A stretch of 64,000 nt of DNA from Bacteroidota bacterium (GCA_030692515.1 JAUXZS010000050.1:36062-100061), one strand, 5' to 3'. Positions 8,823-17,342 are shown, counted from the stretch's first letter. Numbers and translations are program-made. The notes: generated from the sequence alone by a model not told the origin.

Positions 8823-9194
8823 CTATTCTATTAATGAGTATTTTCTGAAATTTGAAATACATGAATTGAAGCATTCGTAGTTAATTTCTAATTCAGAATG
8901 ATTTTTATAATCGGAAAGTGTTTTTCTGCATTTCTGCCATACTTCTATGCAGAAATTCAAATACAGAACTTCTACTGCTGATTTTCGTTTCATCAATACT
9001 ATTAAAAGTACAGTGATGTCCGCACAGTCTCGCATTAGAGTAGCAGATAAGTCATCATTAGCTTTAATAAAATAGGAATCAGCACGTAAACAACATTCCA
9101 CTAACAAATCAAGTTCGTGCAAAGCCAAAGAGCTAATATCTACAATATGTACTTTACTTTTTAACAATTGATTTATAGAGCGATAATGTTCCAA
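8823..9194 (-). CDS. DUF326/Csp-like four-helix protein, cysteine-poor
   Basis: Helical protein of 123 aa with the pattern MRDCADI...LNFCIEVWQKC...YECFNSCISNFRKY. This aligns by eye with four-helix copper-storage or DUF326 proteins (RDCADICxxC...CxxVCxxC...CxxC). Several of the usual core cysteines are replaced by hydrophobic residues, so copper capacity would be low. There is no signal peptide, so it is cytosolic. The start at 9194 lies 41 bp inside the upstream methyltransferase; a shorter start at the Met before RDCADI is possible but would lose the first helices. Confidence 0.6.
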   Translation of the reverse strand: MEHYRSINQLLKSKVHIVDISSLALHELDLLVECCLRADSYFIKANDDLSATLMRDCADITVLLIVLMKRKSAVEVLYLNFCIEVWQKCRKTLSDYKNHSELEINYECFNSCISNFRKYSLIE

Positions 9195-9807
9195 AAATGG
9201 TTGAATAATTTGTCGTATTTGCTATGTTAGAAAAACCCGTTGAGTCTATATAGCTTGGCAAAAGTCCTTTTACGTTATCAGTTGTGGTTTTAAAGCCATC
9301 CAATAATTGCACAAGATAAAATAATCCACGCATAATTGGGTTTGCTGCCTTGCCCCAATCCGCTATATGAAGCTCTCCATTTGGCTTTAACACCCTTTTA
9401 ATCTCCTTTAAAGAATTAAGTTTTTGGTCTTTATCTAAATGATGAAATACGAGGCTTGTAATAACTCTATCAAATGAATTGTCTGCATACGGCAGCATAA
9501 TACCATCATACTTAGTTATCATAATTTGTGCCTTTTCTTTTTCAACTTTCTCTTTCGCTATTTTTACTATTTTTTCATCTACATCTACTCCATCAATTGC
9601 ACATTCGGGCTGAGTTTTTCTTACAAGTAGTGAAAGAGTAGCAGTACCTACCCCAAAATCGAGAACATGATGATGAGGTAAAATATTAGCTTGTTCAATA
9701 AGTGCTGATTTAAACTTCAACTCAGGCATTGTAAATGCAATAAGCGGATTGTATAGTTTTGTTAGCCAATTGAATCTTAAAGCCGGTATATAATTTGTTT
9801 TTTCCAT
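9154..9807 (-). CDS. class I SAM-dependent methyltransferase
   Basis: Methyltransf_11/UbiE-like fold of 217 aa. Motif I is VLDFGVGTATL (about 48-58), the acidic residue after strand 2 is in GVDVDEK, then YADNSFDRVITSLVFHHL and a post-motif KEIKRVLKPNGELHIADWG. It is cytosolic. The substrate is unknown; placement in a metal operon allows a metalloid or small-thiol substrate, but that is only context. Its 3' end overlaps the Csp-like gene by 41 bp, and it follows the DUF2147 gene with a 1-bp gap. Confidence 0.8.
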   Translation of the reverse strand: MEKTNYIPALRFNWLTKLYNPLIAFTMPELKFKSALIEQANILPHHHVLDFGVGTATLSLLVRKTQPECAIDGVDVDEKIVKIAKEKVEKEKAQIMITKYDGIMLPYADNSFDRVITSLVFHHLDKDQKLNSLKEIKRVLKPNGELHIADWGKAANPIMRGLFYLVQLLDGFKTTTDNVKGLLPSYIDSTGFSNIANTTNYSTIFGTLSLYKSIVKK

Positions 9808-9808
9808 A

Positions 9809-10180
9809 TTAATTTACTTTTGATAAATATAAATCATGTCCAAATATTTTTAATCCATGATATATACTAACTCGTAAAACGTTGCCTGATTTTATTTTCG
9901 CAGAACAACTTGCACTATGTTTATCAGAAGGCATAATAAAAGTGCCGTTCTCATATTCATCTCCATCAACTTCAAGGTTTGTAATTACAACCTTTCCAAC
10001 TTCATTGCTTTTATTTTGGTCGTTAACCCAAACTATTTTACCGAAATATTTATCCTCTTTTTTATAAACAGCTATTTTTCGTTCCCCATCCGATGTGAGC
10101 CAATTACCCTCGATTGAATTGGTTTGAGCATGGGTAACTTTAACCATAAATAAAAAAATTATTAATACTACAACTCTCAT
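9809..10180 (-). CDS. DUF2147 family secreted protein
   Basis: Signal peptide (1-18, ending THAQ), then the DUF2147 signature IEGNWLTSDGERKIAVYKKEDKYFGKIVW..., a small lipocalin-like beta barrel. Usual DUF2147 proteins are somewhat longer (about 140 aa); this one ends shortly after GLKIFGHDLYLSK, so the last strands may be trimmed. No catalytic residues are known for the family. It is packed between the HMA membrane protein and the methyltransferase in the copper operon. Confidence 0.75.
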   Translation of the reverse strand: MRVVVLIIFLFMVKVTHAQTNSIEGNWLTSDGERKIAVYKKEDKYFGKIVWVNDQNKSNEVGKVVITNLEVDGDEYENGTFIMPSDKHSASCSAKIKSGNVLRVSIYHGLKIFGHDLYLSKVN

Positions 10181-10190
10181 ATTTTATTTC

Positions 10191-10913
10191 TTAAAACATA
10201 TTAATTAACATAATCAAACTCATTACTATCATTAAAGCATCTTCAATAATTGTTATCGTACTCATTGGCAAATTAAATACAGCTCCTAAACAAGCACATT
10301 TTATTTTTTTCTTGTTTAATACACTTTGTAATACTCCAATAATACTAACACTCATTACGATTGATGTAACTAAATTTGTTATTAAAGGATTAATGTCTGT
10401 TAGATATGCAATCCCCAATCCTAACTCAATAAAAGCATATACATATCCGTAGCCTTTCCATTTTTTTGCCACAATATCATACATCGAATAGCTTTCTGCA
10501 AAGCCATTGAGGTTTAAAAATTTAAAAAATGAAAAGATTAGAAAAAATCCAGCCATAAAATGCCTCATCCATTGCATCCAACTAAAAACCACGTTGGAAC
10601 TTTGAATTAATAAAGTGATGCCTATAATAAAACTGAAAATTATTAAAATTGGTTTATAGGTTTCAATCCAACTTTTAGTTTGTTCCAACGTTTCATTATG
10701 TTCCATAGCAGATATTCTATACTTACTATTATCTCCACCTAAAGCTATTTGCAGGTTATGTAATGAAATATGCTTATTCATAGTTATTGTTCCTGTATTG
10801 CTTTCTTTTGATACCAATACATTAGTTATATCGGGCAATAAGAGTAGAGCGTTCTTTACTTTAGCTTCGCAGCTACTACAAGTCATTCCTGTTATTTTAT
10901 ATGCGTGTGTCAT
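10191..10913 (-). CDS. HMA domain fused to a MauE/DoxX-like membrane protein
   Basis: I prefer the start at 10913 (MTHAYKITGMTCSSC), which gives a standard HMA domain (GMTCSSC at residues 9-15); the longer frame to 11015 adds a stretch overlapping the regulator gene. After a linker come four or more hydrophobic segments of the MauE/DoxX type with a cytosolic KIKCACLGAVFNLP motif. Such HMA-MauE fusions accompany copper or mercury genes in Bacteroidota. A role in metal transfer across the inner membrane or in disulfide chemistry is inference. Confidence 0.8.
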   Translation of the reverse strand: MTHAYKITGMTCSSCEAKVKNALLLLPDITNVLVSKESNTGTITMNKHISLHNLQIALGGDNSKYRISAMEHNETLEQTKSWIETYKPILIIFSFIIGITLLIQSSNVVFSWMQWMRHFMAGFFLIFSFFKFLNLNGFAESYSMYDIVAKKWKGYGYVYAFIELGLGIAYLTDINPLITNLVTSIVMSVSIIGVLQSVLNKKKIKCACLGAVFNLPMSTITIIEDALMIVMSLIMLINMF

Positions 10914-11001
10914 TTTAAATAGTTTAATGGTTAATACTGACACAAAGGTATTTTCAACTATTCCAAAAATGTTATAGGATAACTCATTCCGTTTATATAA
11001 T

Positions 11002-11577
11002 TCACAGGTCATCAATTGGCAGCCTTTTATTTTCTTTAATATTTTTAAAATGTGATGGTGTTAATCCAGTTACTTTTTTAAATTGAGTACTTAAATGTGC
11101 CCCACTACTAAAACCTGTTTTAATAGCTATTTCATTCAAACTTAATTCGTCATATACTAATAATTCCTTAACTTTTTCAATTCTCTGCAAAATCAAATAC
11201 TGTTCTAAGGTTTGCCCTTCAACATCAGAAAAAAGATTACTTAAATAAGTATAATCTTTCCCTAATTTGTTTTCTATAAAAACCGAAAATTTAAGCGGTG
11301 TATTATTAAAATTGTACTCCTGAATCCATTTTATTACTTCAGCCTTAATGCCACTAATTAGTAAAGATTTTTTATCGTCAATTAAGCTAAACCCATAACT
11401 AATAAGTTCATTCTTAATAGCACTAATTACTTCTTCACCAGGACTTTTAACCAAATGTACCTCGCCCAAAGAAACACTAACTGGTTTATAACCGTTTTTA
11501 TCGAATAATTGCTCAACGACCATAATGCAACGGTTACAGACCATATTTTTAATGTATAATATTTTTAATTTATTCAA
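11002..11577 (-). CDS. AraC-family regulator with metal-binding-like N-terminus (CNRC)
   Basis: Regulator of 191 aa. Residues 1-80 resemble a relic HMA fold (LYIKNMVCNRCIMVVEQLF, a CxxC at the HMA position); residues about 90-185 form an AraC double helix-turn-helix (LSLNEIAIKTGFSSGAHLSTQFKKVTGLTPSHFK). No signal peptide. It stands at the head of the HMA/MauE-to-CopA run and probably senses Cu(I) through the Cys pair. A second regulator at 16329-16877 is a clear paralogue that lacks the cysteines. Confidence 0.85.
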   Translation of the reverse strand: MNKLKILYIKNMVCNRCIMVVEQLFDKNGYKPVSVSLGEVHLVKSPGEEVISAIKNELISYGFSLIDDKKSLLISGIKAEVIKWIQEYNFNNTPLKFSVFIENKLGKDYTYLSNLFSDVEGQTLEQYLILQRIEKVKELLVYDELSLNEIAIKTGFSSGAHLSTQFKKVTGLTPSHFKNIKENKRLPIDDL

Positions 11578-11619
11578 GATTGCTTTTAATATTAATAATG
11601 TTCATGTTCTTAAATTAAA

Positions 11620-11698
11620 AATAGTGTAGGAACCCACTTTTGTAAAAATCAGCTATGAATAATCGCATTAAAACCAAAAGCAGATTCACTACACTATT
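11620..11698 (-). repeat. 10-bp inverted repeat spanning an intergenic region
   Basis: AATAGTGTAG (11620-11629) and CTACACTATT (11689-11698) are perfect reverse complements. On the minus strand the distal arm is followed by TTTAATTT. The element fills the gap between the OmpW-like gene and the AraC gene and could be a long-loop terminator, a small RNA or an operator. Confidence 0.5.
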
Positions 11699-11702
11699 AT
11701 TT

Positions 11703-12365
11703 TTATTCTTTTTTAGTAAACCCAAACAAATAACCTACTTGTAATCCAATTACTAAATTTTTTCCAACTTGCCCGTTGTCTGCTAATACACCGCCAAATA
11801 CCGTTTTAAAGCCTGCATTAGCAAAGAGCGATAGTTGTATAACGTCTTTTTCTACTCTCGGTATATTTAAACCAACATTTGCTAATGCGCTAAAATCATT
11901 TGCAATTGCATCATTAACCAAGTTATACGATTCGTAATTATTTACACGTTGAGAATTTAGTAGCCTATTATATCCACCCGAAATATTAAAACACAGTTTG
12001 CTTTTTTTAATTACCTCTTTGGTTTGGTAAGCAATGCCAAGCATCACATCTAAGTAATTAAACTCATACGCTGGGGTGTAAGCGTACATTCCTTTATCAA
12101 ATATAGCCCCACGCTGTTGGTAAGCAGTATTTAAGGTTAGCGCAAATTTGTCATTAATGTTATATAAAAACTTTACGCCCATGCCATTACTTATTTTCAC
12201 AGCGTAAACAGGCATTTCATGTCCAGCACCATGAATATTATTCATCTTACTTCCATAATAAGTAGAAGTACCAATGTTGTAATTTACTCCAGCTTTAAAT
12301 TTGGATTGTGCTGAAGTTGCTTGTGCTATAAAAGCTATTGTGAGTATTAAAAAAATGCTTTTCAT
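11703..12365 (-). CDS. outer-membrane beta-barrel protein, 220 aa
   Basis: Signal peptide (1-19, ending TSAQ), followed by alternating strands (FKAGVNYNIG, FLYNINDKFALTLN, LSLFANAGFK, VIGLQVGYLFGF) typical of small PorT or outer-membrane-beta-barrel proteins of Bacteroidota. It lies 2 bp after the second multicopper oxidase in the same direction, so it is co-transcribed. It probably supports surface display or metal passage; no specific function is visible. Confidence 0.7.
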   Translation of the reverse strand: MKSIFLILTIAFIAQATSAQSKFKAGVNYNIGTSTYYGSKMNNIHGAGHEMPVYAVKISNGMGVKFLYNINDKFALTLNTAYQQRGAIFDKGMYAYTPAYEFNYLDVMLGIAYQTKEVIKKSKLCFNISGGYNRLLNSQRVNNYESYNLVNDAIANDFSALANVGLNIPRVEKDVIQLSLFANAGFKTVFGGVLADNGQVGKNLVIGLQVGYLFGFTKKE

Positions 12366-12367
12366 AA

Positions 12368-13861
12368 TTATATAATTTTATAGTTCAACATCATGCCGCT
12401 ATCTTCATGTTCCAAATTATGACAATGAAAAGCAAATTTTCCTAAATTGTTTGGAAAGGTCATTATGATTTTTACTTTCTCATTCGGCATACATAATACG
12501 GTATCTTTCCAGCCAGTTTCGTGTGGTAAAATAATTCCTCTACCTCCAACACGAGATAATACTTGAAAATGAACACCGTGCAAGTGCATAGGGTGTAAGT
12601 CTGCTCCAGCAGAATTATCAAACTCCCAAATTTCGGTAGTACCAGCCGTTACGGTTTCATCTATTCTATCCATGTCAAAACTCTTACCGCCAATTTTATG
12701 TATAGATGAGGAACTGCCCATGTTCATTCCTCCATGTCCACCCGAATGATTATTGGCAATGTCAAACGAACGTGTTTTAATAGCTTGTGATGAAGGGATT
12801 GGATTGAATACTGCTAATGAGGTTGGAATAGTAAATGTTTCGGTAATTTGTTCGGTTACTTTAAACTTTAGTATTTTAAATGATTCTGAACCTTGCGAAT
12901 CTCCACCATTAAATGAATTGCTTTGTAAATAAATTTCTGTTCCTACTGTTGCAGCACTAAAATCTACTAACACATCTGCTCTTTCGCCGGGCGATAACAA
13001 TAAACTATTTGTAGTTTGTGTAGCTGATAATAAACCACCATCTGAACCAATGATATTAAAATCTAAGTTATTGCTAAATGATAAATTATATACCCTTGCA
13101 TTAGACCCATTCAAAAGTCTAAGCCTATAAATTTTTGTTTTAATATTATGGTAAGCAGACCACGAACCATTAACACAAACGTATTGCCCAAAATAACCAC
13201 TCATTACATCCTCTGCTTCGGGAGAATAATTTATACTTCCATCAGAGTAAATGCGTCTGTCTTGAATAATTAATGGCAATTCAAATTCGCCTGATGGTAA
13301 ATTTAAAGCAGCCTCTTCGGTATCATTAATAATAAACATACCAGCCAAACCTTTATTTACTTGTTTACCCGTTGTTAAATGTGGGTGTGGGTGAAACCAA
13401 TTTGTACCTGCCTTTTGATTAATTGTAAACTGATAATTAAATGAAGAACCCTGATGAATGGTATATTGAGGATGCCCGTCCATATTTTCAGGAATGATTA
13501 AACCGTGCCAATGAATGTTAGTTTTTTCTTCTAGCTGATTTGTTACATTAATAGAAACCGTTTGCCCATTATTTACTTTGATAACTGGGGCTAAAATATC
13601 GTTGGCAAAACCCAAAGCGTTAGATATTTTACCCTTAATAATTGTTGTTTGATTTTGTTTTGCAGTAAAATTTATAGGCGATGCGCCATTTAAAACAGGA
13701 AGTAAGCGTAAAGGATTATCAAAACTTCCACTATTAACAGAAATGGATTTAGCCATATTCATAGCTGTTTTTTTACAGCCTTCTAAAAGCCAACTCACGC
13801 CTCCAAAAAGTGTAAATAAGGTTGCGCTACTTGAAAGTTGTATAAATTTTTTTCTGTCCAT
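12368..13861 (-). CDS. multicopper oxidase lipoprotein (second MCO)
   Basis: Protein of 497 aa with a hydrophobic leader and lipobox-like LEGC (Cys29), so probably lipid-anchored. Three-cupredoxin oxidase with HWHG (117-120), HPHPH (157-161), HPMHLHGVHF (423-432) and HCHNLEHEDSGMM (479-491), so all type 1, 2 and 3 copper ligands are present, with Met as the likely axial T1 ligand. A short Gly/Met/His-rich loop (HSGGHGGMNMG) precedes the C-terminal domain. Similar to CotA/SufI-type oxidases; probably oxidises Cu(I). It is distinct from the CopA-CopB fusion at 4372. Confidence 0.9.
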   Translation of the reverse strand: MDRKKFIQLSSSATLFTLFGGVSWLLEGCKKTAMNMAKSISVNSGSFDNPLRLLPVLNGASPINFTAKQNQTTIIKGKISNALGFANDILAPVIKVNNGQTVSINVTNQLEEKTNIHWHGLIIPENMDGHPQYTIHQGSSFNYQFTINQKAGTNWFHPHPHLTTGKQVNKGLAGMFIINDTEEAALNLPSGEFELPLIIQDRRIYSDGSINYSPEAEDVMSGYFGQYVCVNGSWSAYHNIKTKIYRLRLLNGSNARVYNLSFSNNLDFNIIGSDGGLLSATQTTNSLLLSPGERADVLVDFSAATVGTEIYLQSNSFNGGDSQGSESFKILKFKVTEQITETFTIPTSLAVFNPIPSSQAIKTRSFDIANNHSGGHGGMNMGSSSSIHKIGGKSFDMDRIDETVTAGTTEIWEFDNSAGADLHPMHLHGVHFQVLSRVGGRGIILPHETGWKDTVLCMPNEKVKIIMTFPNNLGKFAFHCHNLEHEDSGMMLNYKII

Positions 13862-13910
13862 TATTATAAATTTATTTACAGGGAAGATTTACACCTTCCC
13901 TGTTTTTGAT

Positions 13911-14225
13911 TTAATTTACTGTAACTGTAATAGATTTACTATCTTCTTTTTTCATTTTTTTATCCATTGCTTTTACTTTGGCGGTAAATGTTCCTTTTGA
14001 GTTATAAGCATGAGTTACGCTTGAACCTGACCCCATTGCCCCATCACCAAAATCCCATTCAATGTGATGTGCATCCATCGAGCAACCAGCATCAAATGAA
14101 ATGGCTTGTCCTTGTGTTCCTGATTTCGACTCACTATCTACGCAAGCCATTGGTTTTTTCATGCAGCTATTTAAAGTTAATACTGCTAATGTTGCCGTAG
14201 CAACTACGATTGATTTTGTTTTCAT
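13911..14225 (-). CDS. PKD-domain lipoprotein
   Basis: Lipoprotein signal with Cys21 (LTLNSCMKK), then one PKD domain whose core motif WDFGDG and HAYNSKGTFTAKV are clear. PKD folds mediate protein-protein or surface contacts. It is 104 aa in total. It lies between a T9SS protein gene and the multicopper oxidase in the copper operon. The Met/His/Cys richness near residues 25-55 may allow weak metal binding, but that is speculation. Confidence 0.75.
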   Translation of the reverse strand: MKTKSIVVATATLAVLTLNSCMKKPMACVDSESKSGTQGQAISFDAGCSMDAHHIEWDFGDGAMGSGSSVTHAYNSKGTFTAKVKAMDKKMKKEDSKSITVTVN

Positions 14226-14226
14226 A

Positions 14227-15111
14227 TTAGTTTATTATTATTTTATTTCTGTAAATTGTTTTTCCGTTTCTTAATTCAATAAAGTATATACCCTTGTCTA
14301 AATTTGATACGTTTATAGCATCTGTACCATTTACTTTATCGGCTTTGTAGTGCAAAAGACCTTTAGTATCAATAATTCTAAGTTCAAAGTATTCTATTTG
14401 TGTGCTTACTGATTTAGTACTAAAATAAAGTTTATCGTTTGTTGGATTGGGATATAAACTTAGTTCTGATTTTGAAACTTCGTATTCATTAACCCCAATA
14501 ACGTTTCCTACAAATTGCAAGTTGTCGATATACATAAAACTATTGTGAATAGGATTATTGCTACTTGCTGAAATAACTATACACGCTGAGTCAGGATTTT
14601 CCCCACTCATATAGTTTAAGTAAGTATAATTAGTAAACCATGTATGAGCCATTGCATTAAAAATGCTTTTTCCAAAAGCTACTGTATCTCGTTTCATTAA
14701 CATACTGTTCCATTTTGTTAATATTACCGAAACGTATGCAGTATCGCTTGGTAGCGTAACCATATATTGCATATTATAAGATAGATTGGCTGGACGTGAA
14801 CTAAAAGGAAAACCTGAAATAGGTTTATAACTTACGGTATCTATTTTTCCTGAAACTACTCTGCCCGGTACAACCCCTTTGCCTGTTATGCTTTGTGATA
14901 TAACCGCTAGATAATTACTTCCGGGATTTCCCGGTGATAATTTTGCACAGGTATAAACCGAATAAGCTTTTGTAGTAGCGTTTAAATTGCCCCAACTGTT
15001 AGGCGAATTATAGCCATTTATAATTGTCCACAACTCAAATCCGTTGTTTGGAATTTGAGCTTTTAAATCTATAAACCCAATAAATGCTATTATAATTGCT
15101 ACTGTTTTCAT
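14227..15111 (-). CDS. T9SS-secreted protein with carbohydrate-binding-like domain
   Basis: Protein of 294 aa with a signal peptide (1-18), an N-terminal beta-sandwich starting PNNGFELWT, which I have seen in secreted Bacteroidota proteins with a PCMD/galactose-binding-like fold, and a type A sorting domain (SLYPNPTNDKLYF ... GIYFIELRNGKTIYRNKIIIN). It is therefore exported through the type IX system and cell-surface bound or released. No metal motif is visible. Its start codon lies 6 bp after the upstream gene's stop, an operon arrangement. Confidence 0.75.
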   Translation of the reverse strand: MKTVAIIIAFIGFIDLKAQIPNNGFELWTIINGYNSPNSWGNLNATTKAYSVYTCAKLSPGNPGSNYLAVISQSITGKGVVPGRVVSGKIDTVSYKPISGFPFSSRPANLSYNMQYMVTLPSDTAYVSVILTKWNSMLMKRDTVAFGKSIFNAMAHTWFTNYTYLNYMSGENPDSACIVISASSNNPIHNSFMYIDNLQFVGNVIGVNEYEVSKSELSLYPNPTNDKLYFSTKSVSTQIEYFELRIIDTKGLLHYKADKVNGTDAINVSNLDKGIYFIELRNGKTIYRNKIIIN

Positions 15112-15117
15112 TTCAAG

Positions 15118-15978
15118 TTATTGAATAATGATTTTTTTATATAATTGATTATTTACACTACTCAGTTTAATAAAATATATACCAGCATTTAATCCAAGTT
15201 GTTTAGCTGAGTATTGATAATTAGTTTTTTCAGGATTATCAGTAACGTTTAATGTTTTAACAACTTTACCATGTAAATCCATTATCTTAATTTCATTAAT
15301 TTCGTTGCCTGTTTCTACTTTAATTTCAAACTTATCGTGCGTAGGATTAGGAAATACTTTAATGAATTGGCTCTCACTAATCGTTTCATTTATTCCAGTA
15401 GTAGGTGCAGGTGTAAGAACAAGCGAACGTGTGTATGGAAAGTCTCCTGTTGTAGCATGATTATGATTAGTTGTAAGCGCACCCAAATAGAGAGTGATGT
15501 TTCCCTCATTAGTTAATGGAGCTTGCCAGTTAAACGTCCATTCATTAAAACCTGATGAAATTACATCTGCGGCACAGGGTTTATGGCTTACATAATTTCT
15601 CGCTCCATCTACGTATGTTCTTGTTCTTATAGCATCGGTTAATTGAAAGTTACCTATGGTTGTATTGTTAGAGTTTTTTAATGCTAAACAGGAAAATCCC
15701 ATTTTATCTATTCCAGTTTGGGTTATCGAAACTGTTACAGAATATACTTGACCGGGAGTGTATTGAGTTACACCTCCAGCAATGCTAAATGTTATGTTTG
15801 CTGTCCCACTATTATCCGTTCCTGCATGGCAGCCCGAACAACTGGTTTCTCCCGGTGCGCCAGTATGTCCGCCAACCAAAGGAGCATCGCATGGCGAACT
15901 ATTGGTATTTAAAATAGTCCAACTTGCCAATACAATAACGATAACAAATAGCCCGAATATTACACTTAGTTTTTTCAT
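15118..15978 (-). CDS. T9SS-secreted Reelin-like (choice-of-anchor V) protein with a CxxCH haem motif
   Basis: Signal peptide (1-24), then GGHTGAPGETSCSGCHAG, a single c-type haem motif, followed by a Reelin/choice-of-anchor V beta-sandwich (about 60-190) and a type A sorting domain (VFPNPTHDKFEI ... GIYFIKLSS). Predicted to be an extracellular monohaem protein. A redox partner for the oxidases or MbnH-like proteins in this island is possible by context only. Confidence 0.75.
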   Translation of the reverse strand: MKKLSVIFGLFVIVIVLASWTILNTNSSPCDAPLVGGHTGAPGETSCSGCHAGTDNSGTANITFSIAGGVTQYTPGQVYSVTVSITQTGIDKMGFSCLALKNSNNTTIGNFQLTDAIRTRTYVDGARNYVSHKPCAADVISSGFNEWTFNWQAPLTNEGNITLYLGALTTNHNHATTGDFPYTRSLVLTPAPTTGINETISESQFIKVFPNPTHDKFEIKVETGNEINEIKIMDLHGKVVKTLNVTDNPEKTNYQYSAKQLGLNAGIYFIKLSSVNNQLYKKIIIQ

Positions 15979-15989
15979 ATTTTTTAGAT

Positions 15990-16325
15990 TTAAGGTTTTC
16001 TTTCGTATTTACAACACTCATGTAAATTATTATATGCGGTTTCATCTCCTTTATATTTATCGTTATCGTAACCTACATTAGCAATATGTTTTTGAATAGC
16101 ATCTAAGTTGATTTTTGTTGAATCATAACTTACTTCCATTTGTTTTGATTCTGTGTTCCATTCGGCTTTTGAAATGCCATCAACTTTAAGTGAGCCTTCA
16201 ATGGTTTCTTTACACATATTACAATTGCCCCAAACTTTAAAATTAGCAGTAGCATTTGAATTAACGGATTGGTTACACGCCATTAGAAAAATACTGATTA
16301 ATATTATGGATGTTATTTTTTTCAT
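15990..16325 (-). CDS. HMA-domain lipoprotein
   Basis: Lipobox FLMACN (Cys17), then an HMA-like domain with the metal motif GNCNMCKETIE and the C-terminal motif HECCKYERK. The domain closely matches the N-terminal part of the 7954-8781 protein, including GYDNxKY and the HxCCKYERK tail, so the two are paralogues. Total 111 aa. Predicted periplasmic Cu(I) chaperone. It lies directly downstream of the second AraC regulator. Confidence 0.85.
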   Translation of the reverse strand: MKKITSIILISIFLMACNQSVNSNATANFKVWGNCNMCKETIEGSLKVDGISKAEWNTESKQMEVSYDSTKINLDAIQKHIANVGYDNDKYKGDETAYNNLHECCKYERKP

Positions 16326-16328
16326 TGT

Positions 16329-16877
16329 TTATGTTTTATCGGTTAATAATGATTTGAATTCAGTTGGAGATTTTCCTTCAACTTGTTTAAATTGATTTGT
16401 AAAATGTGCTGGACTACTATATCCTAATTGAAAAGCAATTTCACTAAAGGTTAAATTACCTTCTTGTATTAATTCTTTTGCCTTATCTATTTTAAGCTTT
16501 ATAAAGTATTTTTCTATACTTACTTTTTCAAAATCAGAAAATAATGTGCTTAAATAGTGATATTCGTAATGAACCTTGTTGCTTAAATAAACGCTCAAAT
16601 TAGTTTTTAATGTTAGCTCCTTATTATATAGTAATTCTGTTAATGCTGACTTTATTCTTGAGGTTATTTTTTCTGCATTGTCATCAATGATTGAATAGCC
16701 AAATGGTAAAAGAAGTTCGTTCAATTTGGTTAAAGTTTCTTTTTCAGGTACAGATAGAAGCGTAACCCTACTATACGAGATTTCTTTTGGATGCAAACCT
16801 GCATCTCTAAACAAGCGATTAACGACCTCATAAGATTCGGCGTTAATCATATTTTTGATGTACAAAAAATACGACAT
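16329..16877 (-). CDS. AraC-family regulator, paralogue lacking the CxxC
   Basis: 182 aa with the same layout as the 11002-11577 regulator: an N-terminal HMA-like relic starting LYIKNMINAESYEVV, then an AraC helix-turn-helix (LTFSEIAFQLGYSSPAHFTNQFKQVEGKSPTEFK). The position holding CNRC in the paralogue reads NAES here, so direct Cu(I) binding at that site is lost. It may respond to another signal or depend on its partner. It heads the minus-strand run down to 11703. Confidence 0.85.
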   Translation of the reverse strand: MSYFLYIKNMINAESYEVVNRLFRDAGLHPKEISYSRVTLLSVPEKETLTKLNELLLPFGYSIIDDNAEKITSRIKSALTELLYNKELTLKTNLSVYLSNKVHYEYHYLSTLFSDFEKVSIEKYFIKLKIDKAKELIQEGNLTFSEIAFQLGYSSPAHFTNQFKQVEGKSPTEFKSLLTDKT

Positions 16878-16943
16878 AATTTATTATTTGATTGATACAA
16901 TTAAAAAACTATCAGCAAAAACCAATAGTAGATTAAAGCAAAA

Positions 16944-17342
16944 TCAAATCAATAAATTTCTATTAAGAATAAAGAGAGGGTTTGGTGGTTTAGGAGGTGG
17001 ATGAACAAAATCAATAACATGATTCCACGACCTATTTTCTGTAAGATAAAATTCAAATGTATGAGCAAATAGTAAACTTAACTCAAAAGGTTTGCTAATC
17101 TTACATTGTGATGCAGAGAAAACTTTTTGTGTTTCTGCTTTCAAGATTTTTGTTTCAGATTTACAACAGCCTTTGTTATGCGCTTCACTTTCATGACTAC
17201 AACCGCACTTACTGCCTGAACCTAAACTTATACCATATACCGAATGAGAAACTCTAGTGCCACAATAGTGTTTACTGTACAGAACCCCTGATGAAACAAG
17301 GGTAAAATAGATTGTAAATAGTATGTGAATTAGTTTAATCAT
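16944..17342 (-). CDS. HYC_CC_PP-type small secreted protein
   Basis: 132 aa with a hydrophobic N-terminus (signal or anchor), an HYC motif (SKHYCGTRVSHSVYG), a cysteine-rich part (KCGCSHESEAHNKGCCKSE) and a terminal PPPKPP stretch. These three marks define the HYC_CC_PP family seen in Bacteroidota, often beside copper or cation genes. Cys/His content suggests metal binding in the envelope. It is first in the minus-strand copper cluster, facing the MbnP operon. Confidence 0.75.
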   Translation of the reverse strand: MIKLIHILFTIYFTLVSSGVLYSKHYCGTRVSHSVYGISLGSGSKCGCSHESEAHNKGCCKSETKILKAETQKVFSASQCKISKPFELSLLFAHTFEFYLTENRSWNHVIDFVHPPPKPPNPLFILNRNLLI

